Source of the DNA: CAYJXJ01 sp964374095
GTDB lineage: Bacteria > Elusimicrobiota > Elusimicrobia > UBA1565 > UBA9628
Assembly (NCBI GenBank): GCA_964374095.1
Contig: CAYJXJ010000077.1
Span: forward strand, 1 to 20,343
Direction of reading: 5' to 3'
DNA: 20,343 nucleotides
Shown: in pieces, positions 5,975-12,909 of the stretch
How positions within the stretch are numbered: position 1 is the first letter of the stretch
Layout: every line of letters starts with the position of its first letter
Made by a program: the position numbers and the translations under genes
Notes under the pieces: model-generated
Told to the model about the DNA's origin: nothing
Seen by the model: only the letters and a program-made list of their open reading frames with translations
The model's database searches: none

Positions 5975-7285
5975 ATGAAGACCACTGGAGATCGGCGGCT
6001 CAAGCTTGACTGCGGCATGGAAGCCTTCAACCGGGGCCGATTCCAAGAGGCGGCGCGGGCCTTCCAGTCGTTGATCGCGGCGGGAGACCGGAGGCCCGAG
6101 GTCCGTTGCTTTCTCGCCCACTCTCTGCGGGGCGCGGACCGCTGCGAGGAAGCCAACGCGGTTTTGCGGGGGCTGCTGCGCGGCAGGCCCGGCTACGTTC
6201 CCGCGCGCCGCGCCCTGGCTCTGATCGCCCAGGACCAGGCTAGGACCGCGCCCGGACCCTGGGCGCAGGCCGAGTCCTTCCGGCGGCTCATGGCGGCGGG
6301 GCGCTGCGCTGAAGCGGTGGCCGCCGCCGAGATCCTCCTCGACTCCCGGCCGGCCCCGCAGGCCCAACGCCTGTTCTGGGATCCTTGCGGGTTCAGCGCC
6401 AGGACTCCCGCCGAAGAGCGTCGCAAACAGATCCTGCGGCTGGCCGCGGGGCTGCCGCGGTCGGCGCGTCCGTGGCGGGACTATCTCGAGATCGAGTTCT
6501 GGCGGGGGGAGGAGGGCCGCGCGCGATTCAACCGGCTCGCGGCTCTTGCGCCGGGGCGCTACGGCTGGATGCTGCTGCGGGCGGGTTGGTCGGCGCTGAT
6601 GCTCTGCGAGTTCGAGGAAGCCTTGCGGCGCCTCGGGCTCTACCTCCGGCGGTCCCGCCCGGACTGGAAGGCCTACGGCTACCTGGCCGAGGCGCTCTTG
6701 TGCCTCCAGCGCCGCGCCGCCGCCACGGCGGCCATGGGCCGGGCGCTGGACGGTGCGCCCCCGCAAGAGCGCGGGCAGGCCCTAGCCTGGGCCGCAGAGC
6801 ATGACTTATGGCTGGGTCGCTACGGTCGCGCCGTGAAGCGCTGTGAGGCCGCACTGGACTTGGGCTCGGAGCACGCCCTGTGCTGGAAAGGCGGGGCGCT
6901 CGTCAAGCTCGGCAGGGCGAAGGAGGCTCTCGCGGCGCTGGAGAAATGTCTCGCCGGGCGTCCGAATGATCGGGAGGCGTTGGTCTGGAAGGCCGAAGCG
7001 CAGAGGAATCTGGGCCGGGATCGTGAAGCGCTCAAGACCCTTTCCCGCGAGGGGGAAAGCACCTGGGGCCTCGTCAACATGGCGCTGGCGCGCCACGGGA
7101 TCGGCGACCGGGCAGGCCTGGCGGCGGATTGGGCGAGACTGCCCGGCACTCTCCTGGCTTACCTCCGCGCCCGCACGGGAATATCGGATCGTCCGGGGCT
7201 GCTGCGCAAGGGCTTGGACCTGGCCAAGGGTTTTCGGCGAGACGACTACGACCAGGCCGTCTGGATGGGGACCGGCGGTGCGTGA
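5975..7285 (+). CDS. TPR-repeat protein
   Basis: The 436-residue protein starts at ATG 5975, ten bases after the QueC-like stop, with GAGGG at 5963-5967 as a plausible ribosome site. It is made mostly of tetratricopeptide-like repeats. Clear units include FNRGRFQEAARAFQSLI near 18-34, LCEFEEALRRLGLYLRR near 209-225, WLGRYGRAVKRCEAALDLG near 279-297, KLGRAKEALAALEKCLAGRP near 309-328 and NLGRDREALKTL near 344-355. There is no signal peptide or membrane helix, so it is probably cytoplasmic. Its C-terminal half resembles the TPR protein at the left edge in repeat spacing and in motifs such as LWLGRY/LWQGRY and LVNMALA/LVNLALA. It closes the modification cassette and overlaps the membrane glycosyltransferase-like gene by 8 bases. 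A scaffold or substrate-docking role is likely but inferred. Confidence 0.8.
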   Translation: MKTTGDRRLKLDCGMEAFNRGRFQEAARAFQSLIAAGDRRPEVRCFLAHSLRGADRCEEANAVLRGLLRGRPGYVPARRALALIAQDQARTAPGPWAQAESFRRLMAAGRCAEAVAAAEILLDSRPAPQAQRLFWDPCGFSARTPAEERRKQILRLAAGLPRSARPWRDYLEIEFWRGEEGRARFNRLAALAPGRYGWMLLRAGWSALMLCEFEEALRRLGLYLRRSRPDWKAYGYLAEALLCLQRRAAATAAMGRALDGAPPQERGQALAWAAEHDLWLGRYGRAVKRCEAALDLGSEHALCWKGGALVKLGRAKEALAALEKCLAGRPNDREALVWKAEAQRNLGRDREALKTLSREGESTWGLVNMALARHGIGDRAGLAADWARLPGTLLAYLRARTGISDRPGLLRKGLDLAKGFRRDDYDQAVWMGTGGA

Positions 7286-8804
7286 GCGGGCCGCCGTGTG
7301 GGGGGCCGCCGCTTTCTACGGCGCGGGCCTCTGGATCCTTTCCCGCGGCATCCGCCTGGACTATATCGATGGGATCAACGCCTTGGTCAACGCCCTGGTG
7401 GTCGCGGGCGACGGGCCGCCGGGAGGACCGCTGACGCACACGCGGCCGCTCTTGAGCTGGATGGGATTGGTGCCGGTCTCCATCGCCCTGCGCGGGGCCG
7501 GATTCGACGAGCTCCTCGCGGGTTGCCGCGCCCTCATGTGCCTCTTTGCGGCTCTCGTCCTCGCCGCCGCCTACCACTTCTACCGGGCTTCGTGGACGGC
7601 CTCCGCGGCCGCGGTCTTGACCGTGCTCACGGCCTGCAATCCCCTGCTGGTGCGCTACGCGCCGTTCTTGCTTTTCGACGCGGCCTCGGCTCTGCCGGTC
7701 CTGGCCGTGGTCGCCGCGGGCTGGAGGTATATCACCGCCCCCAGCCTTGGGTCCTACGCGCTTTTCTTCGGCGCTTACCTCACGGCGGTGCTGTGCCGGT
7801 ACCAGCTCTGCCTGCTCATTCTCGCGCCCGGATTCTACCCGGTCTTCGCTCCCGGCGGCGGGGGCGTCGGGAGCCGCCTGCGGGCGGCGGGACTCTCCCC
7901 GATCTGGCTGGCGCCTCCCGCGGCCTATGGCGCCGCCGTGGTCCTGCTGGGTCTCGTGAGCTGGCATGCGTCCTCGGACGCGCTTCCCCGCTGCATCGGC
8001 TCGGCCCATCAAGAGCTGGCCCGCGTCTTGTCTGTCAATCTCAACAAGGAGGCCCCGGACCGCTCGATCTATATCGCCTCCGTGCTCCGCCACCTCGGCT
8101 TGTTTCCCTCGCTGTTCGCGGCGTTCGGGCTGTGGCTGGGGCTGGCCGGGGACGAGGCGCGGGGCCGGTATCTGGCCTGGTCCTTGATCCTTCCGCTGCT
8201 CCTCCTCAGCTTGGGAATCGCAAACAAGGAACAGCGCTACGTGCTGGCCTTCCTGCCGCTTCTCTATTCGGCCTTGGGCCGGGGGATGGTCGCGGCCGCG
8301 GAGCGGCTCAGGGGCTTGCCGCGGCCGCTTCCGGCGGTTCTTCTTCTGGCGCTGGCCGCCGCGCCGTGGACGGAGACCGCGGCCTCCGCGCGCTTCCTCG
8401 CGGCGGAGCCTTCGCTGCGCGCGGGCGTGGCCGCGGATTTGGCGGAATTGATCGGGCGGCGCACCCGGCCCGAGGGCTGCGTGGCGTGGCTGGGCGGGGA
8501 GCGCGCCCTGCGTCCGCGCCTCGACGCCATCGCGAGCGCCGAGCAGATGCCTTCCGTCGGCGCGGTGCTGATGCGGGCGGCCACCCGGCGTCGCGTCGAC
8601 CCCGCGGAGCGCTTCGGCGCGACGGGATGCCGGCCGGGCCTGGTGGTGGCGGTGGCGGCGCAAGGGCCGGGGGACCCGGCGGCCGACGATCTCATCGCCG
8701 AGGTTTATGAGACCGACCCGCGGGCGCCGGAGATCGCGGGGAGCCGGCTGCGGGGACGCCGACGCTGGGTCGCGACCCACGCAGCGGTGACGGAGGTCCG
8801 GTGA
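7278..8804 (+). CDS. Polytopic GT-C-like membrane glycosyltransferase
   Basis: A 508-residue protein from GTG 7278. This start places the first membrane helix (about 7-22) at the N-terminus and overlaps the TPR gene by only 8 bases. About ten hydrophobic segments run to near residue 375, followed by a soluble tail of about 130 residues. An acidic loop after helix 1 (RLDYIDGIN, about 26-34) and NKEQRYVLAFLPLL at 316-329 recall GT-C enzymes, where an Asp/Glu loop binds the polyprenyl-phosphate sugar and an HKExRF-like motif starts a late helix. Here the first motif residue is Asn, not His. The likely role is transfer of a sugar from a lipid carrier on the outer face of the inner membrane (inference). 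It overlaps the radical SAM gene by GTGA. A GT-C-like fold is likely; donor and acceptor are unknown. Confidence 0.68.
   Translation: MRERAAVWGAAAFYGAGLWILSRGIRLDYIDGINALVNALVVAGDGPPGGPLTHTRPLLSWMGLVPVSIALRGAGFDELLAGCRALMCLFAALVLAAAYHFYRASWTASAAAVLTVLTACNPLLVRYAPFLLFDAASALPVLAVVAAGWRYITAPSLGSYALFFGAYLTAVLCRYQLCLLILAPGFYPVFAPGGGGVGSRLRAAGLSPIWLAPPAAYGAAVVLLGLVSWHASSDALPRCIGSAHQELARVLSVNLNKEAPDRSIYIASVLRHLGLFPSLFAAFGLWLGLAGDEARGRYLAWSLILPLLLLSLGIANKEQRYVLAFLPLLYSALGRGMVAAAERLRGLPRPLPAVLLLALAAAPWTETAASARFLAAEPSLRAGVAADLAELIGRRTRPEGCVAWLGGERALRPRLDAIASAEQMPSVGAVLMRAATRRRVDPAERFGATGCRPGLVVAVAAQGPGDPAADDLIAEVYETDPRAPEIAGSRLRGRRRWVATHAAVTEVR
8792..8797 (+). promoter_or_regulatory. Strong Shine-Dalgarno for the radical SAM gene
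   Basis: GGAGGT lies three bases before GTG 8801, within the last codons of the upstream gene. The same GGAGGTCCG string precedes the start at 10120, so translation of these two genes need not rely only on coupling at the 4-base overlaps. Confidence 0.5.
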
Positions 8805-10123
8805 GGGTCCTGCTTCTGGAGGTCCGGGCGCCCGGGAGCTCGAGCGTCTACAAGGATTTCGCGGGGGGGTTGGGCCCGGGCTTCCGCGTTGGCGGCGGAC
8901 TTGGGGCCAAACTATTGGAGGTCGCTAAACACTGGGGCGTCCGGCTCCCCAACACCGCCTTCGGCTATCTGAGCGCGATTTTCCGGGCGCGGGGCCATGA
9001 CGTCCGCTACGCAGTCAACGGGGACGCCGCGGGGGCCGACTTGGTCCTCATCCAGGCCTCGCTGACCGATTCACGGGCGGAGATCGCCGCGGCTCGCCGC
9101 TGCCGGGCCTCCGGCGCCAAAGTCGGCTTCATCGGCCTTCTGGCGGGTTCGCGGCCGGAATCCTTTTTGGAAGCCGCGGACTTCGTGGTGAAGGGCGAGC
9201 CCGAGGCGCTCATGGCCGCGGTCGCCGACGGCTCCACCCCGGTTCCGACGGGGCTCGTCGAGAGCCCCGCGGTGCCGGACCTCGACTCCCTCCCGGCACC
9301 GGACTGGGGCCCGTTTCCCACCGCGGCGTACCGCTACTTTCCATCGCTTCTGCGCGGGCCGGTGCTTCCGGTCCTTTCCAGCCGCGGCTGCGCCTACAAG
9401 TGCAACTACTGCCCCTACATCGCGCAGTTCAAGGATTGGCGCTACCGCTCGCCGCCAAACGTCGTGGATGAGATCGAGGGGCTGGTCGGGCGCCACCGCG
9501 TCCGGGGCGTGCTGTTCAGGGACCCGCTCTTCACCTACCCGATGGACCGCGCTTCGGAGATCGCCGGGGAGCTGCGCCGAAGGGACTTGCGCGTTCCCTT
9601 CGCCTGCGAGACCCGCGTGGATTGCCTCACCCCGGGACTGCTCGAGGAGTTGGCGAAGGCCGGGCTGCGCACGGTGAACGTGGGAATCGAGACCCTTGAC
9701 CGCGAAGCCCTGCGCCGCGCCCAGCGCACCGAGATTCCGGTGGAGCGCCAGCGCGAGATCGTCTCCTGCTGCCACCGCCTGGGAATCAACGTGACCGCCT
9801 TCTACATGCTGGGCTTGCCGGCCGACACGCCGGAGAGCGCCCGGCGCACGATCGCCTACGCCCGCGAGCTCAACACCCTCGTCGCGAACTTCACCGTGTT
9901 CACCCCCTTTCCCGGCGTGGCGGCTGCGGAGCAGGTCGCCGACCGGATCGTTGTCGAGGATCTGGAAAGTTACGACTCCTACCACCTGGTTTTCAGGCAC
10001 GACCGGTTCACGCCCGAGGACCTCGACCGCCTGCGTGAGCGCGCCTTCATCTCCTATTACTGGCGCCCGCGCTACGCGTGGCGGCTGGCGACGAGTTTGT
10101 GGCGGGGCTGGAGGTCCGCATGA
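8801..10123 (+). CDS. B12-binding-domain radical SAM protein
   Basis: A 440-residue protein from GTG 8801. The N-terminal part (about 1-170) has the alternating strand/helix layout of a cobalamin-binding domain, including DLVLIQASLTDSR (about 80-92), KVGFIGLLAGSRPE near 107-120 and VVKGEPEAL near 127-135. No DxHxxG cobalamin-ligand motif is seen, as in many members of this class. The radical SAM core follows, with Cys197, Cys201 and Cys204 (CAYKCNYC) for the 4Fe-4S cluster, then RDPLFTYP, NVGIETLDREALRRAQR and FYMLGLPADTPES motifs typical of the B12 radical SAM class (methylases, cyclases and oxidative rearrangement enzymes). No SPASM-type extra cysteine cluster is evident. It sits between GT-C-like genes, so its substrate could be a lipid, glycan or peptide carried in this pathway. 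Family: confident. Reaction: unknown. Confidence 0.88.
   Translation: MRVLLLEVRAPGSSSVYKDFAGGLGPGFRVGGGLGAKLLEVAKHWGVRLPNTAFGYLSAIFRARGHDVRYAVNGDAAGADLVLIQASLTDSRAEIAAARRCRASGAKVGFIGLLAGSRPESFLEAADFVVKGEPEALMAAVADGSTPVPTGLVESPAVPDLDSLPAPDWGPFPTAAYRYFPSLLRGPVLPVLSSRGCAYKCNYCPYIAQFKDWRYRSPPNVVDEIEGLVGRHRVRGVLFRDPLFTYPMDRASEIAGELRRRDLRVPFACETRVDCLTPGLLEELAKAGLRTVNVGIETLDREALRRAQRTEIPVERQREIVSCCHRLGINVTAFYMLGLPADTPESARRTIAYARELNTLVANFTVFTPFPGVAAAEQVADRIVVEDLESYDSYHLVFRHDRFTPEDLDRLRERAFISYYWRPRYAWRLATSLWRGWRSA
10110..10115 (+). promoter_or_regulatory. Strong Shine-Dalgarno for ATG 10120
   Basis: GGAGGT lies four bases upstream of ATG 10120 and supports that start over the in-frame ATG at 10078, which would add a longer overlap with the radical SAM gene and place Arg/Glu-rich residues before the first membrane helix. 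Confidence 0.5.
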
Positions 10124-12909
10124 CGAGCGCCCGGGTCCTGCCGGCGGCCTTGGCCGCGGCCGCGGTGGCCTACGCCGGATGGACCTGGCCGGAGCGGATG
10201 TTCTTGGGACGCACGCCCAGCGTCGGCATACTCGAGTATTGCGCCGAGGGAGAGGGGCTGCTCCACCGCGCCCATCCCGAGAGCGTCTCGGTGTCCCATC
10301 ACATGCCGGGCGCGAGCATACTCGCCGCCTGGATCTTCACCCACCGGCCGCCGGCGGGATTCGGCGCGCGCCGCGCCGCGGTGGCGGTCCTCGCGGCGCT
10401 CTTGGCGCTGGCCTTGGCACTCCAGCTCATGCCGCCGGTTTGGGCGGCGCTGGCGGTCCTCGCGCTGGCGGCTTTCCCGCGGCTGTGGGTCGAGGGCACG
10501 AGCTACGTCCACCTGCTGCACTCGATGTATCTTCTGTTGATCGGCGGGCTGGTCGCGTGGCGCGCCCGGTCGCCGACCGTCCGGCGCAGCCTCGCGGTCG
10601 GCCTCGGGGTCGGCTGCGCCGTGCTGTTTCGCTCCCCCTTGGCTTTTTTCCCTCTTGTCCTGGCGCTTTGGGAACTGGCGGCACGCCGGCTCAAGGGCCG
10701 CGGCGGTCTGCTCCATGCCGCCGCCCTATGCCTGCCCGCCGCGGCCGCCCTGGCGCCATGGGTCTCCTTGAACCGGACCCTGCACCGTGAAACGATCATC
10801 TTCGAGCACGGTGAGGCCACGCCCAATATCGTGACCGGAGCCCTGGGCATGCGTCACACCTGGGACGGGGATTGGAAAGCGCAGGAGCTGCTCCGCGGCG
10901 CCGCGGGCAACGAGGGGTCGGGGTCCCTCGTGCGCTGGGCCGCGGCCGAGTCGTTGCGCCATCCCGTCCGCACCGTGTCGGCCTTCCTGGCGAGGCTCTC
11001 CTACGCCGTGTCCCAGCACCCCTTCTTGGCGCTGGGGGCGGCCTTGGCGGTGTGGCGGCATCGGGGCCGTCCCGAGATCAGGGCGGTGGCGGGGCTGGCC
11101 GGATATTTTGTCGGCCTGCACTGCGTGATGGCCGTGCAGGAGGGTTATTTCCGCCCCGTCTGGCCCTTGGGCGTGGGGCTCATCGGCGCGGGAGCGGCCC
11201 GCCAGGCGGCGCCGCCGTCCCGCCCGGCCACCGGCTTGCTCCTGGGGGCTCTGGGCCTGGCGCTCGCCTTCGCCGCGGCCACGGAGGTTTTGGTGGTCCG
11301 CTTCGAGGCGGCAGCCAGGCGGCAGGATCCGGCCTCGCCGGAGGCTCTCGATGAGGCCCTCTTGGCCAGTCCCGGGGATTCGTGGTTGAGATTCGCCCGG
11401 GGCCGGCGCCTCCTGGCGCAAGGCCGCGGCGCCGAGGCCCGAGTCGACCTGGAGCTCGCGGCGCGGGCCCGCGGCAGCATCGAGCTCAGGCTGTGGCGGG
11501 ACTGGGCGAGGGCCTTGGCCGGCGATCCCGGTCCGCTCGCGGGGCTGAAGCTGCCGTCGATCTCCGAGAGCACCGCGATGATCGAGGAGTTTCATATTCT
11601 CAAGGCCCATGGCCGCTGGCTGGCGCGCGACAGGCGGGGAGTGCGAGGGGAGCTGCTCCATGGCCTGGAGGCCCGGACCCTGGCGCCGGGGGCGGCTGAA
11701 AGCGAGCAGTCCCGGTATCTGGCCGCGGAATTCGCCGCCGGCCTCCCCGCGAGCCTGAAAGGGAGGCCCGCCCGGGAGATCATGGCCCTGGCCGCGGAGG
11801 CGGCGCTTCTGGCGCCCTCCTTGCCGAGCCTGTCCTTGGAGCACGCGGCCCAGGCCTTGGCCGCGGGGTCGCGGGCCGAGGCGCGGCGGGCGCTGACGCG
11901 GGCGGCGGCCGGCGCGCTCATGGACTTCGAGCGCCGCCGTTTGGCCGCACTCTGGCTCGAGGCCGGCGAGTACGACCGGGGCTTGGCGGTTCTCCGGGGC
12001 GGCGACCTGCCGGCGGCTTCGCGGATCGCCCGCGCGCGCGCCGCGATCGTCGCCGGACAGGACGCGGCCGCCAAAGGCCTGCTGGCCAACTTGGACCGGT
12101 CGGCGCTGACCGAAGCGGAGTTCGTGGATTTGGTCGGGGTCTACGCCGAACTCGGGGATGCCGACGCCCTGCGCGCGGCGCTGGCTAGGCTCGCCGGGCG
12201 CCGGCCCAAGGGCGGCGCGGGAATCTGGATTCTCCAGGCGCGGGCGGCCATCCGCCGCGGCCGGCCCGCCGCGGCGAAAGCCCTCCTCGACATCGTCAGG
12301 CGGGAATCGCTCGATCAGGATCAGCGCCGCGAGCTGCATAGGGTCTTCGAGGAGGTCGGGGACAAGGCCTCCGCCAAAGCGGTCCTGGAGGACATGGCGG
12401 CCGGGCCCTCCGAGAGTGCCGCCTGGATCCGGATTCGTCAGGCTTGGGCCGCGGCCAAGCGCGGCGACAAAAGAGCGGCCCAGGAACTGTTGGCGCGCGG
12501 GCTGGCCCTGAGTCCCCGGCCGGCGGACCTGCACGCGGCCGCCCTCGCGCGCCAACAGTTGGGCGAGCATGGCGCCGCGCGCGCCCTGCTCGACGGCCTG
12601 GTGCGGTCCCACCCGCGCGAAGCGCTCTACGTCAAGGACCGGGCCCTGAGCGCCTATCTCGAGGGAGACATCGGCACGGCGATCCGTGACCTGGAACGCG
12701 CGGCCCAACTCGACCCGGGGCTGCTGGAGGCCTACGTCAGCCTGGCGGCCGCGCACGCGGGCCGCGGGGATTTCCGGGCCGCTCTGACGGCGGCCGAGCG
12801 CGGCTTGGCCGCCAAGACGCGGCGCGCCCAGCCCGAGCTGCGGGCCAAGCTCGAGGAGACGCGGCAAGACTTGCGGGCTAGGCTCGCGGCAACGGAGCGC
12901 GCGCCGTGA
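10120..12909 (+). CDS. GT-C-like membrane domain fused to TPR array, paralogue 1
   Basis: A 929-residue protein. Residues 1-400 are polytopic: a helix near 6-22, an acidic loop (ILEYCAEGEG, 37-46), HHMPGASILAAW at 60-71, helices near 86-118, 132-148, 157-184, 198-215, 298-311, 324-338 and 371-390, and the conserved loop EHGEATPNIVTG at 229-240. QEGYFRPVWPL at 340-350 sits where GT-C enzymes carry their ExRF-like motif. The remaining 500 or so residues are tetratricopeptide-like repeats, ending in AYLEGDIGTAIRDLERAAQL and a final Arg-rich helix. It would place a soluble scaffold next to a membrane glycosyltransferase (inference). It starts in an ATGA overlap and ends in a GTGA overlap with its own paralogue. 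The last 300 bases contain a segment almost identical to that paralogue. Confidence 0.78.
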   Translation: MTSARVLPAALAAAAVAYAGWTWPERMFLGRTPSVGILEYCAEGEGLLHRAHPESVSVSHHMPGASILAAWIFTHRPPAGFGARRAAVAVLAALLALALALQLMPPVWAALAVLALAAFPRLWVEGTSYVHLLHSMYLLLIGGLVAWRARSPTVRRSLAVGLGVGCAVLFRSPLAFFPLVLALWELAARRLKGRGGLLHAAALCLPAAAALAPWVSLNRTLHRETIIFEHGEATPNIVTGALGMRHTWDGDWKAQELLRGAAGNEGSGSLVRWAAAESLRHPVRTVSAFLARLSYAVSQHPFLALGAALAVWRHRGRPEIRAVAGLAGYFVGLHCVMAVQEGYFRPVWPLGVGLIGAGAARQAAPPSRPATGLLLGALGLALAFAAATEVLVVRFEAAARRQDPASPEALDEALLASPGDSWLRFARGRRLLAQGRGAEARVDLELAARARGSIELRLWRDWARALAGDPGPLAGLKLPSISESTAMIEEFHILKAHGRWLARDRRGVRGELLHGLEARTLAPGAAESEQSRYLAAEFAAGLPASLKGRPAREIMALAAEAALLAPSLPSLSLEHAAQALAAGSRAEARRALTRAAAGALMDFERRRLAALWLEAGEYDRGLAVLRGGDLPAASRIARARAAIVAGQDAAAKGLLANLDRSALTEAEFVDLVGVYAELGDADALRAALARLAGRRPKGGAGIWILQARAAIRRGRPAAAKALLDIVRRESLDQDQRRELHRVFEEVGDKASAKAVLEDMAAGPSESAAWIRIRQAWAAAKRGDKRAAQELLARGLALSPRPADLHAAALARQQLGEHGAARALLDGLVRSHPREALYVKDRALSAYLEGDIGTAIRDLERAAQLDPGLLEAYVSLAAAHAGRGDFRAALTAAERGLAAKTRRAQPELRAKLEETRQDLRARLAATERAP
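12610..12851 (+). repeat. 242-base near-identical direct repeat, copy 1
   Basis: This stretch matches 15774-16015 at 241 of 242 bases (the single difference is T at 12657 versus C at 15821). It encodes the last TPR units of paralogue 1. Flanking sequence on both sides drifts apart quickly. Confidence 0.95.

Noticed and set aside
1..6000. A short RiPP precursor gene hidden at a junction of the modification cassette
   Set aside because: Gaps between genes are at most 10 bases, and I found no plausible short gene with a ribosome site and leader/core layout. The precursor, if any, is outside the window.
7074..8780. Long minus-strand open frame opposite the GT-C-like membrane gene
   Set aside because: Low-complexity Arg/Gln/Gly composition. 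The + strand frame has membrane helices and GT-C motifs, so this is a shadow.
10726..12867. Very long open frame on the minus strand opposite a GT-C/TPR gene
   Set aside because: It is antisense to a well-supported gene. High GC at third positions removes stops in the opposite frame, and the product is Gln/Arg/Pro/His-rich without domains.
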